From Nonomuraea endophytica (GTDB lineage: Bacteria > Actinomycetota > Actinomycetes > Streptosporangiales > Streptosporangiaceae): a stretch of DNA of 64,000 bases. The stretch is from positions 1-64,000 of the forward strand of contig NZ_JACHIN010000025.1 in NCBI RefSeq assembly GCF_014203235.1, read 5' to 3'. The notes beneath the pieces are model-generated. The model was given only the letters and a program-made list of their open reading frames with translations. It searched no databases and was not told the origin of the DNA. Shown piece after piece: positions 40,189-47,449 of this stretch. Position 1 is the stretch's first letter. Every line of letters starts with the position of its first letter. The translations under genes and the position numbers were made by a program.

Positions 40189-41457
40189 ATGACCGACGAC
40201 CATCCCGCGCCCGACCCACCCCACCCCACCCGAAGCCCAGCCCACGCCCCCACCACAGGCCACACCCCCGCCTCAGGTCATGTTCCGGCTCATGGCCAGG
40301 ACGCCGGCTCGGGCCATGTCCCTGCTTCGGGGCACGCCTCCGGGCAGGTGGCGGCCGGTGACCGTGATTCTTCCGGTTCTCATGGGCGGGATGAGTCCGT
40401 CGGGGGGACGCCGTTCGGGAAGCCGGGGCGGCCGTTCGGGAGCAGCCCGTTCACGTTCGGCTTCACCGCCGCGCTCGGCGTGCTGACCGCCTGGCTGCTG
40501 GTCCAGGCCCTGACCGCGGCCGCCTCGATGATCATCCTGATCGTCGTCTCGCTGTTCCTGGCCGTCGGTCTGGACCCCGCCGTGCGGAGGCTGCAAGATC
40601 GCGGCCTGCCGCGCTGGGCCGCGATCTCGGTGGTGTTCGCCGGCGTCATCGCCTTCTTCGCCGGGTTCGGCCTCGCGGTCGTACCGGCGCTGTCGCAGCA
40701 GGCGGGCCAGTTCATCGACCAGGTCCCCGCCTACGTCGAGCAACTGCAGAACAACCCCCAGATCCGCGACCTGGACCAGCGCTACGGCCTGCTGGAGCGC
40801 CTGCAGACCTACCTGACCAGCGGAGATCTCGGCAGGCAGGTGTTCGGCGGGCTGCTGGGCGTGGCCGGGGTGCTGGTCAGCGCGGTGTTCTCGGCGCTGA
40901 CGGTGCTCATCCTCACGCTATACTTCCTGGCCTCGTTACGCTCGGTCACCCGCACCGGCTACCAGCTCGTCCCCAGGAGCCGCCGCGCCCGCGTGCAGCT
41001 GCTCGGCGACGAGATACTCAACCGGGTCGGCGGCTACGTGGCCGGCAATCTGATCATCTCGTTCATCGCCGGGGTGAGCAGCTTCTTCTTCCTGTCGATC
41101 GCGGGCGTGCCGTACGCGCTGCCGCTCGCGCTCATCGTCGCCATCACCGACCTGATCCCGCTGATCGGGGCCGGTATCGGCGCTTCGGTGGCCACGTTGG
41201 TGGCGTTGTTCGTCTCGCTGCCGGTGGCGATCGCCACGCTGGTGTTCTTCATCGTCTACCAGCAGATCGAGAACTACCTGATCGCGCCGAGGGTGATGAA
41301 ATCGTCGGTCGACGTGCCCGCCGCCACCACGATCGTGGCCGCGCTCATCGGCGGCGCCCTGCTCGGCGTCGTGGGCGCGCTCCTGGCCATCCCGGTCGCC
41401 GCGGCCGTCCAGCTGATCGTCGGCGAGGTCGTCCTCCCACGACAGGAACACCACTGA
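40189..41457 (+). CDS. AI-2E family transporter-like membrane protein
   Basis: A 422-residue polytopic membrane protein of the AI-2E/PerM family. A hydrophilic N-terminal extension of about 85 residues is rich in His, Pro, Gly and Ser and contains loosely repeated TGHTPASGHVPAHGQ-like units. Seven to eight helices follow, with the typical motifs VVSLFLAVGLDPAVRRLQDRGLPRWAAI, LTLYFLASLRSV, and IVAITDLIPLIGAGIGASVATLVALF. ENYLIAPRVMKSSVDVPA is near the C-terminus. Despite the name, most members are not shown to export AI-2; some act as ion/H+ antiporters. The His-rich extension is unusual. The ATG follows AGGAG. Confidence 0.88.
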   Translation: MTDDHPAPDPPHPTRSPAHAPTTGHTPASGHVPAHGQDAGSGHVPASGHASGQVAAGDRDSSGSHGRDESVGGTPFGKPGRPFGSSPFTFGFTAALGVLTAWLLVQALTAAASMIILIVVSLFLAVGLDPAVRRLQDRGLPRWAAISVVFAGVIAFFAGFGLAVVPALSQQAGQFIDQVPAYVEQLQNNPQIRDLDQRYGLLERLQTYLTSGDLGRQVFGGLLGVAGVLVSAVFSALTVLILTLYFLASLRSVTRTGYQLVPRSRRARVQLLGDEILNRVGGYVAGNLIISFIAGVSSFFFLSIAGVPYALPLALIVAITDLIPLIGAGIGASVATLVALFVSLPVAIATLVFFIVYQQIENYLIAPRVMKSSVDVPAATTIVAALIGGALLGVVGALLAIPVAAAVQLIVGEVVLPRQEHH

Positions 41458-41516
41458 GCACCCGGTGTCGGTCACCCTCTCGCCAGGCGAGCGTGAACGG
41501 GGTGAGGTTGTGTCGT

Positions 41517-41550
41517 GCCCGAGCCCGGGGCGGCCGTCCCGGGCTCGGGC
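41517..41550. terminator. Bidirectional hairpin terminator
   Basis: A perfect 13-bp stem, GCCCGAGCCCGGG (41517-41529) against CCCGGGCTCGGGC (41538-41550), has an 8-base loop. It lies between the convergent AI-2E and ABC transporter genes, four bases before the latter's stop. Confidence 0.75.
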
Positions 41551-41553
41551 GCG

Positions 41554-43263
41554 TCAGCGGCCCAGCCGCGACAGCGCGGGTGGCATGTGCTTGAGCCGGA
41601 TCCGGTTGGAGCGCCGGACCGGTTCGAGCACGATCATCGCCGCGTCCGGCGGCACGTGCCGCAGGTCGTGGGTGATCAGGATGGTCGTGCGGCCCTCCAT
41701 CAGCCGCCGCATCGGCTCCAGCACGCGTGCCGCCGTCGCCGCGTCCAGGCCGGTCATCGGCTCGTCCAGGACGAGCACCGGCGCGTTGCGCAGCAGGGCG
41801 CGCGCGATCGCGATGCGCTGGAGCTGCCCGCCGGACAGCAGCCGCCCGCGCTGCCCGAGCGGAGTGTCGTACTTGTCCGGCAGCCGGTTGATGAAGTCGT
41901 GCGCGTCGGCCAGCTTGGCGGCGGCCACGACCTCCTCGAAACTCGCCCCCGGCTTGCCGTAGGCGATGTTGTCGCGGGCTGTACCGGAGAAGAGCAGGTT
42001 CTCCTGCTGCAGGATCGTGATGTGGTCGCGCAGCGAGGCGCTGGTGATGTCACGGATGTCCGTGCCGTCCAGCAGGATCCGGCCGGTGGTGGGCTCGTAG
42101 AAGCGCAGCAGCAGCTTGGCCAGCGTCGACTTGCCCGCGCCGCTGGGGCCGGTGCAGACGATGGTCTGGCCGGGCTCGACGGTGAAGGTCAGTCCGGCCA
42201 GCGTCGGCCTGGTCCGGTTCGGGTAGGTGAAGCCCACCTGCTCGAATGTGATCCGGCCGGGCACGGGACCGGCCAGCGGCCGGGCGGCCGGGCTGTCGGT
42301 GACGCCGGGACGGGCCTTGAGCACTTCCATCACGCGGTCGGAGCCGGCCGCGGCCTCGGAGACGTTGAGCGCCAGTTCGCCCAGGTTCTGCACGGCGGGG
42401 TAGAGGAAGGCGAGGTACGCCGCGAACGCCAGCAGTCCACCGATCGTCAGGCGGCCGGCGGTGATCTCCCACGCGCCGAAGCCCAGGATGACGATCATGC
42501 AGATGGTCTCGAGCACCTGTACGGCGGGGCCGTACAGGCCGGACAGCCAGGCCTGTGACATGTTGGCCCGCAGCCAGGTCTCGCCCTGGCGGTGCAGGTG
42601 GCCCGCCTCGGCCTCCTGGCGGTTGTGGGCCTGCACCAGTGTCTGGTTGGACAGGCTCTCCTCGATGACGCTGTTCATCATGCCGTTGCTCTGCCGCTCG
42701 CGGGCCGCCGCGCCCCTGAACTTGGCCGCGAACAGCTTGGAGATGATGATGAACCCGGGAATGAGCGCGAAGGTGATCAGCGCCAGGTCCCAGCGGACGA
42801 TGAACGCCGCGGTCGAGAACACGATCACGCTGATGACCGTCGTGAACGCCTTGACCAGACCGGACCCGACCAGCGTCTCGATGGCCTCGATGTCGTCGGT
42901 GAGCCGGGCCATCAGGTCGCCCAGGCGCCGGTTGTTGAAGAAGTCCGGGGTGAGCGTCTGGACGTGCGCGAACACGCGGTCACGCAGCTTCAGCAGGAAG
43001 CGCTCGGCGGCCAGCGCCGTGATGTAGGCGCCGCCGAAGGCGGCCAGGCCGGCGACCACCGCCAGGCCGAGCCAGCTGAGCGCCGGGGTCCAGAACGCCC
43101 CCAGATCCTGCCGGGCGAGCACCTCGTCGGTGATGACGGCGAACAGTCCGATGGCCGCGACCTCGCACAGCGCCGCCACGATGGCGAGCACGCCGCCGAT
43201 GACGAACAGCCTGCGGACGCCGCGGGTGTCGGGCCAGAACTCGGCGAAGGTCTTGCGGATCAT
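41554..43263 (-). CDS. ABC exporter (fused membrane and ATPase domains)
   Basis: A 569-residue half-transporter. The six-helix membrane domain covers about residues 1-310 (VIGGVLAIVAALCEVAAIGLFAVITDEVL onward). The ATPase domain has the Walker A GPSGAGKST, the Q-loop near ILQQENLLFSG, the signature LLSGGQLQR and Walker B VLVLDEP. It has no C39 peptidase domain, so it would not process a double-glycine leader. Its gene is 62 bases downstream of a hairpin that follows a 43-residue peptide gene on the same strand, so peptide and exporter may form one unit. Substrates of such exporters range from peptides to lipids and drugs. The ATG at 43263 begins the first cytoplasmic segment; upstream frame sequence is the peptide gene read in another frame. 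Confidence 0.92.
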   Translation of the reverse strand: MIRKTFAEFWPDTRGVRRLFVIGGVLAIVAALCEVAAIGLFAVITDEVLARQDLGAFWTPALSWLGLAVVAGLAAFGGAYITALAAERFLLKLRDRVFAHVQTLTPDFFNNRRLGDLMARLTDDIEAIETLVGSGLVKAFTTVISVIVFSTAAFIVRWDLALITFALIPGFIIISKLFAAKFRGAAARERQSNGMMNSVIEESLSNQTLVQAHNRQEAEAGHLHRQGETWLRANMSQAWLSGLYGPAVQVLETICMIVILGFGAWEITAGRLTIGGLLAFAAYLAFLYPAVQNLGELALNVSEAAAGSDRVMEVLKARPGVTDSPAARPLAGPVPGRITFEQVGFTYPNRTRPTLAGLTFTVEPGQTIVCTGPSGAGKSTLAKLLLRFYEPTTGRILLDGTDIRDITSASLRDHITILQQENLLFSGTARDNIAYGKPGASFEEVVAAAKLADAHDFINRLPDKYDTPLGQRGRLLSGGQLQRIAIARALLRNAPVLVLDEPMTGLDAATAARVLEPMRRLMEGRTTILITHDLRHVPPDAAMIVLEPVRRSNRIRLKHMPPALSRLGR

Positions 43264-43325
43264 GACCGCGGGCGCGAGCTCCGGCCCGTGCGATCCCGAT
43301 CGCGTCCCGGGCCGGGCGGAAAGGG

Positions 43326-43352
43326 AGAGCCGGCGGGAAACCCGCCGGCTCT
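43326..43352 (-). terminator. Perfect hairpin between peptide gene and ABC exporter
   Basis: A 12-bp perfect stem, AGAGCCGGCGGG and CCCGCCGGCTCT with a 3-base loop, starts 13 bases after the peptide gene's stop codon on the minus strand and is followed by CCCTTTCC. It could be a terminator, an attenuator or an RNA-stabilising element that sets the ratio of peptide to exporter. Confidence 0.7.
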
Positions 43353-43364
43353 TCCCAGTGGTGG

Positions 43365-43496
43365 TTACCACCACCACCTCCGCCGACCGCAACCGCAGCG
43401 GCGGCGACGACGGCAGCGTCTGCGACCGCCCCACCATCCGCCGCCGCCCCATCCCCAGTCATCCCAGTGACGCGTAGGGAAACCGACAGGAGTCAT
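43365..43496 (-). CDS. 43-residue Trp/Arg/Gly/Cys-rich peptide
   Basis: A complete short gene with an excellent ribosome binding site (GGAGG in AAAGGAGGGGGATC before the ATG at 43496) and a TAA stop. Composition is extreme: 12 Arg, 10 Gly, 8 Trp and 3 Cys in 43 residues. The order is an N-terminal MTPVGFPTRHWDDWGWGGGG, then WWGG, three Arg, Cys28, five Arg, Cys34-Gly-Cys36, Gly, three Arg and a terminal Trp-Trp-Trp. No signal peptide or known leader motif is seen. Two readings are possible: a cationic Trp/Arg-rich peptide exported by the ABC protein downstream, or a leader peptide whose Arg and Trp codons stall ribosomes before the hairpin and control that exporter. The family is not recognised. 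Confidence 0.6.
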   Translation of the reverse strand: MTPVGFPTRHWDDWGWGGGGWWGGRRRCRRRRRCGCGRRRWWW

Positions 43497-43958
43497 GATC
43501 CCCCTCCTTTGTGCGTGCACTCGCATGCGAGTGCTGCCTGTGCTGACAAATAGGACGCTAACACCCGAATCCCGGCATATCGGCCTTTAGGGGAGTATTT
43601 GGGCAGGGTTTGACGCGACGCCCGAGAGGCCGCGCTCGATAATCGGCCGCTCAATCCCGGAAAAACGTCAATCGTGCCTGTTCAGCGGGGTGTCGGAGGC
43701 CCGTGCCCGCCGGGCGGGAAGCCGCCGGGGTTGCCGCTTCAAGCTGTTTCGCGGCAGCCACGTTAAAGCGCAAATAAATAGAGGGGCCGATCTCTCACGA
43801 AAACGGCAACCTTTCCTATGTGAGCTTTCGCCGAAGTGCCGCTCACCTGGTAGTTTTTCGGTGTCGAGCCTTTCGTTTAGTCGGCAGGTCTGCTGGGCAG
43901 TGACGCGGTCCGCCGGGGTCGTCATGGGCGCGCCGGGACCTCGTGATCTTTCCTCCCT
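43497..43958. other. Intergenic region upstream of the peptide gene
   Basis: These 462 bases lie between the peptide gene's start and the stop of the NB-ARC regulator gene. Apart from the palindrome at 43517-43534 and the likely promoter just upstream of it, I see no gene. The sequence is less GC-rich than its surroundings, and open frames here have poor codon use. Confidence 0.5.
43517..43534. promoter_or_regulatory. 18-bp perfect palindrome upstream of the peptide gene
   Basis: GCACTCGCATGCGAGTGC reads identically on both strands. It sits 21-38 bases before the peptide start codon, just upstream of the ribosome binding site, where a repressor or an RNA hairpin would act on expression of the peptide and exporter. 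Confidence 0.6.
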
Positions 43959-46226
43959 TTACTGTTGGCGGGTGCGCGCGGCCTTCAGTCCCGCGCTCGC
44001 CTCCGTCTGACCCCAGCGGTCGCCGCTCTGCCTGCTCAGCGTCAGGGCTCTGGTGAAGTGCCTGCGGGCCATCCCGGCATCGCCCACCTCGAGCCAGGTG
44101 GCTCCCAGAGCGGTGCGTACCGTGCTCTCGCTCAGCCGGTCGCCCAGCAGCCTGCTCAGCTCCAGCGCCCGCACCAGGTGGCGGCAGGCCAGCCCCGCCT
44201 CGCCCGCCTCCAGGTGCGCCAGCGCCACCCCGGTGCGCGCCTGGATCTCCCCCCACGGATCGGCCGTGCTCCTGCTCAGGGACAAGGCCTCCAGCAGGTA
44301 CGGCATCGCCCGCTCGGGCCGGCCCAGCCTGCGCAGGCTGTCGCCCAGCCCGCTGAGCCCGCGGTTGCCCCCGACCGGGTCGTCCACCTCCCGGTAGAGC
44401 ATGACGGCCAGCAGGAAGTGGTCGGCCGCCACCGCGTACTCGCCCGCGCGGTGGTGGATGTAGCCGAGGTGGGTCAGTGTCTTGGCCTGCCCGACCGGGT
44501 CGCCGTTCCAGCAGTCCAGCACCAGGGCCTGGTGGTGCAGCGAGATGGCGCCCTCCCGGTCGTCCGACAGCCAGTAGGCGACGCCGAGGTTCTTGAGCGT
44601 CTCGGCCTCGCCCTCACGGTCACCGAGCTGCTGCACGGCGCTCAGGGCCAGCCGGTGCGTGTGGATCCAGTCGCGCGGGTCGCCGCGCAGCAGGAAGAAG
44701 TGCCACAGCGAGCGGGCCAGCTGCCAGGTGTGCACGAGAAGGCCCGCCGCCGCGGCGCTCTCGATGGCGGCGATCAGGTTGGGCAGCTCACGCTCGATCC
44801 AGCAGATCGCCTCCTGGCGGTCGGCCAGGTGAAGGGCGGGGACGGCGGCCGGGCCCGAACGCGCGTTGGGCCGCCTGCTGGGCTCGATCAGCCCGGCGGC
44901 GTGGTCCGCGACGCGCAGGTAGTGCTCGACGATCCGGCCCAGCGCGGCCTGCCGCTGCTCCCGCGGCTCCTGCTCGGCCAGCACCGCCCGCGCGTAGTCG
45001 CGCACCAGGTCGTGGAAGCGGTAGCGGTCGGCCGACGGGCGCTGCAGCAGGTGCGCCTGGATGAGCTGCTCCAGCAGGGGCTCGGCGGCCTCGACCGGCT
45101 GGCCGGTCAGCGCGGCCGCGCCCGCGAGGTCCACGTCCACGCCGGGGATCTGGCCGAGCAGGCGGAACATCCTCCGGGCCGGTCCGCCGAGCTTGCCGTA
45201 GGAGGTGGCGAAGGCGGCGATGACGCTGCGGCTGCCCGCCTGTAACTCGGCCAGGCGCCGGTGCTCCTGGCGCAGCTTCTCGTTGAGGTGGCCGGGGGTC
45301 CAGGTCAGGCGGTGGCGTAACCGGGCGGTGACGATCCTGATGGCGAGGGGGAGGTAGCCGCACAGCCGTACCGTCTCCTCGGCGTCACCCAGGTCGGCGG
45401 GCGGGCCGGCGTCGGCGATCTTCATGAACATGGCCAGGGCGTCCTCGGCGCTGAGCTCGCCCAGCGTGATCGTGCCCGTGCCGTCCAGGTCCACCAGCCG
45501 GGCCCGGCTGGTGATCATCATCAGGGACGGCGTGGCCCCGGGTAACAACGGCATCACCTGCTCGGCGTCGACGGCGTTGTCCAGGACGATCAGCATGCGC
45601 CGCCTGGCCAGCGCCGAGCGCCACAGTGAGGCCCGCCGGCCGGCCTCGGCGGGAATGCCGTCCTCCGGCACCCCGGCGGCGCTCAGCAGCGCCTTCAGCG
45701 CGTCGGAGGCCGCCATCGGCGCGACGCCGGAGGTGTGCCCGAGCAGGTCGAGGAAGATCCGGCCGTCCGGATAGCCCTCCTTGAGCTGGTGCGCCGCGTG
45801 CAGGACGAGCGTCGTCTTGCCCACGCCCGCCATCCCGTCGACGGTCCAGACGCCGCTGGGCGTGCCGCCGGCCTTGAGCAGCGTGCCCAGCTCCTCCGCC
45901 CTGCCGGTGAAGTCGGCGATGTCGCGCGGCAGGTCGTCGTGCGGCAGTTCCTCGGGCGCGGGCTCGGGCTTGTGCTGTGGTACCTCCCGCGCCAGCCGCC
46001 ACACCCCGCGCAGGATCTCCACCTCCTGCCGGTCGGCCCCCAGAGCGGTGGCCAGCCGCTCGACCAGCGCGGCGTCCTGCGGAAGCTGCTTGCCGGTGCA
46101 GAACCGGTGCACCGTCGAATGGCTCAGCTCCAGCCGTCGGCCCAGCGCCTGATAGCTGCGGCCGGAACGCTTTTTCCACGACTGCAGCATGAGCGCGAAT
46201 TGTTGCCGTGCCTCAGATTCCGGCAT
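43959..46226 (-). CDS. XRE/NB-ARC/TPR regulator (AfsR-related)
   Basis: A 755-residue signal-transduction ATPase. The N-terminal helix-turn-helix of XRE type covers about residues 1-70 (YQALGRRLELSHSTVHRFCTG). The NB-ARC domain has Walker A at about 128-137 (DGMAGVGKTTLVLHAA), a Walker B-like MLIVLDNAVDA and SLMMITSRARL. Tetratricopeptide repeats fill the last 250 residues (AETLKNLGVAYWLSDDREGAISLHHQAL and following). Such proteins oligomerise when nucleotide and ligand bind, and act as cluster-situated or global activators in actinomycetes. It is divergent from the lasso peptide operon, with a 165-base gap carrying an inverted repeat, so it is the likely regulator of that cluster. Confidence 0.9.
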   Translation of the reverse strand: MPESEARQQFALMLQSWKKRSGRSYQALGRRLELSHSTVHRFCTGKQLPQDAALVERLATALGADRQEVEILRGVWRLAREVPQHKPEPAPEELPHDDLPRDIADFTGRAEELGTLLKAGGTPSGVWTVDGMAGVGKTTLVLHAAHQLKEGYPDGRIFLDLLGHTSGVAPMAASDALKALLSAAGVPEDGIPAEAGRRASLWRSALARRRMLIVLDNAVDAEQVMPLLPGATPSLMMITSRARLVDLDGTGTITLGELSAEDALAMFMKIADAGPPADLGDAEETVRLCGYLPLAIRIVTARLRHRLTWTPGHLNEKLRQEHRRLAELQAGSRSVIAAFATSYGKLGGPARRMFRLLGQIPGVDVDLAGAAALTGQPVEAAEPLLEQLIQAHLLQRPSADRYRFHDLVRDYARAVLAEQEPREQRQAALGRIVEHYLRVADHAAGLIEPSRRPNARSGPAAVPALHLADRQEAICWIERELPNLIAAIESAAAAGLLVHTWQLARSLWHFFLLRGDPRDWIHTHRLALSAVQQLGDREGEAETLKNLGVAYWLSDDREGAISLHHQALVLDCWNGDPVGQAKTLTHLGYIHHRAGEYAVAADHFLLAVMLYREVDDPVGGNRGLSGLGDSLRRLGRPERAMPYLLEALSLSRSTADPWGEIQARTGVALAHLEAGEAGLACRHLVRALELSRLLGDRLSESTVRTALGATWLEVGDAGMARRHFTRALTLSRQSGDRWGQTEASAGLKAARTRQQ

Positions 46227-46289
46227 CCGTCCCCCCGGTCATGACGGCCTCCGTCATTTCCCACCCTGCCATCCTGCGGATGACCGCGT

Positions 46290-46328
46290 GGCGGGATGAA
46301 CCATGGCGAATGCCCAGCTCATCCCGCC
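46290..46328. promoter_or_regulatory. Inverted repeat in the regulator-lasso divergent region
   Basis: GGCGGGATGA (46290-46299) and TCATCCCGCC (46319-46328) are perfectly complementary arms separated by 19 bases, close to three helical turns centre to centre. The site lies between the NB-ARC regulator start (46226) and the first lasso operon gene (46392). It is a candidate binding site for the regulator. Confidence 0.5.
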
Positions 46329-46391
46329 CGGATTTCTCATCGCATCTCATTTCCCTGGTGAGACGGGCAAGACCGACGCAATGTCGGACCC

Positions 46392-46955
46392 GTGAGCGTC
46401 ATAACGACTTCGTGGGAATCGCTCGGCGCGCCGGCGGTGCTGGCGGTGCGGATCGTCCTGGCCCTGCTGTTCGGCGTCGCGGGGGTGGGCAAGGTGATCA
46501 GGCCGGGCTCGGCCGCCCGCGCGGCGGTGCAGTTCCGGGTGATGCGCAAGGAGAGCGCCGTCTTCGCCGTCGGGCTCGGCGCGGTGGAACTGCTCACTGC
46601 GGTGGCGCTGCTGGGGCCGCCGCCGCCGCTGACCACCGTGGGGTGCGCGATGGCCGGCGTGCTGTCGCTGTGCTTCATCGCGATCTCGGTGCCGGCGCTG
46701 GCGCGCGGGGACCGCTTCGCCTGCGGGTGCCTGTTCGGGCAGGCGCACCTGTCCTGGGTGACGCCGGTGCGCGCGGCGGCCATGGCGGCCGGCGCGCTGG
46801 CCGCGCTGGTGGTGTACCTGACCGGGGCGCCCGCCGTACACGCGGGGGCGGTGGCGGACGCGCTCGGTCTGACGGTCCTGGTGATCGGCCTGCCCGCGGC
46901 CTTCGGGACCTACCTGACCGTCCAGTCGGCGCACAGGGAGAGGAGGCGGGCATGA
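46392..46955 (+). CDS. MauE/DoxX-like membrane protein
   Basis: A 187-residue membrane protein with four to five helices and the MauE-type signature FACGCLFGQ between helices. MauE proteins help form disulfides or mature periplasmic proteins, usually beside a MauD/TlpA thioredoxin. The first helix is VLAVRIVLALLFGVAGVGKVIRPG, typical of the family. It opens the lasso peptide operon and overlaps the next gene (ATGA). Since both predicted lasso cores contain cysteines, a role in their oxidation is attractive, though unproven. The start is GTG. Confidence 0.85.
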   Translation: MSVITTSWESLGAPAVLAVRIVLALLFGVAGVGKVIRPGSAARAAVQFRVMRKESAVFAVGLGAVELLTAVALLGPPPPLTTVGCAMAGVLSLCFIAISVPALARGDRFACGCLFGQAHLSWVTPVRAAAMAAGALAALVVYLTGAPAVHAGAVADALGLTVLVIGLPAAFGTYLTVQSAHRERRRA

Positions 46956-47134
46956 CCACGGTCCTGGTCTACGGGGCGCTGGTGTGGCTGCTGGTGCTGA
47001 CGTTGCTGCTGGCCCGCATGCTCCGGTTGATGACCGGGATCGAGGCGCTGTCGCCCCACGGTCCCGCCCAGGTTCAGGATCCGGAGCCGGGACTCGACCG
47101 GATCGAAAGCCGAGCAGGAAAGGAGGTGAGCTGA
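46952..47134 (+). CDS. 60-residue single-helix protein, MauD N-terminus-like
   Basis: A short protein with one N-terminal transmembrane helix (VYGALVWLLVLTLLLARMLRL) followed by a hydrophilic tail (SPHGPAQVQDPEPGLDRIES). The pattern resembles the membrane anchor and linker of actinobacterial MauD/TlpA-type thioredoxins. The thioredoxin domain with its CxxC motif is absent; the gene stops one base before the first lasso precursor. It is translationally coupled to the MauE-like gene. It may be a truncated MauD kept as a docking subunit, or an independent membrane peptide. Confidence 0.7.
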   Translation: MTTVLVYGALVWLLVLTLLLARMLRLMTGIEALSPHGPAQVQDPEPGLDRIESRAGKEVS

Positions 47135-47245
47135 ATGCGTGTCTACGAACGTCCGGAAATCACGCTGGAAGGCGGATTCTCGGCCCTGACGAACGCCGGC
47201 TGTGGCTGTGTCTGGGAATGGCTTACCGACCGTCTCGACTGGTAG
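47135..47245 (+). CDS. Lasso peptide precursor A1
   Basis: A 36-residue precursor. The leader (residues 1-20) carries the RRE-recognition motif Tyr4-x-x-Pro7-x-Ile9, the conserved Gly13/14 and Phe15, and Thr19 at position -2. The predicted core is AGCGCVWEWLTDRLDW, 16 residues. Glu8 of the core would close an eight-residue macrolactam with Ala1. Cys3 and Cys5 both fall inside that ring, and an alanine start is uncommon. A strong AGGAGGT at 47120-47126 precedes the ATG. If cleavage were one residue later, a seven-residue ring from Gly would result, but Thr -2 argues against that. Confidence 0.85.
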   Translation: MRVYERPEITLEGGFSALTNAGCGCVWEWLTDRLDW

Positions 47246-47267
47246 CGGAAACCTGGAGGTGAATGAC

Positions 47268-47381
47268 ATGCGCGTCTACGAACGCCCGGAGATCACGTTC
47301 GCCGGCGACTTCCACACCCTGACCAACGGGGGCTGCGGCGGCCCGCACTGGGAGTGGATCTACCCGAACTACTGCCGTTAA
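47268..47381 (+). CDS. Lasso peptide precursor A2
   Basis: A 37-residue precursor whose first ten residues (MRVYERPEIT) are identical to A1. The leader ends in LTN, with Thr19 at -2. The predicted core is GGCGGPHWEWIYPNYCR, 17 residues. Gly1 and Glu9 would form the usual nine-residue ring. Cys3 lies in the ring and Cys16 in the tail, so one disulfide could tie ring to tail, as in class III lasso peptides such as BI-32169. Bulky Trp, Tyr and Pro residues in the tail could lock the thread. GGAGGT at 47255-47260 is its ribosome binding site. It lies 22 bases after A1. Confidence 0.9.
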   Translation: MRVYERPEITFAGDFHTLTNGGCGGPHWEWIYPNYCR

Positions 47382-47449
47382 CCGCCCATGAGGTACGGCA
47401 GGCGGCCACCGCACCGCCTGCCGTACCGCGACGGAGGGGGAGAGCGACC

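Noticed and set aside
43326..43496. Counting the 43-residue gene as part of the ABC exporter's N-terminus
   Set aside because: The frames differ: read in the exporter frame the region is unrelated to any transporter start, while the peptide frame has its own ribosome binding site and TAA stop.
43668..44010. Short open frames on both strands between the NB-ARC gene and the peptide gene
   Set aside because: Codon use is poor, they overlap each other and the regulator's 3' end, and none has a convincing ribosome binding site.
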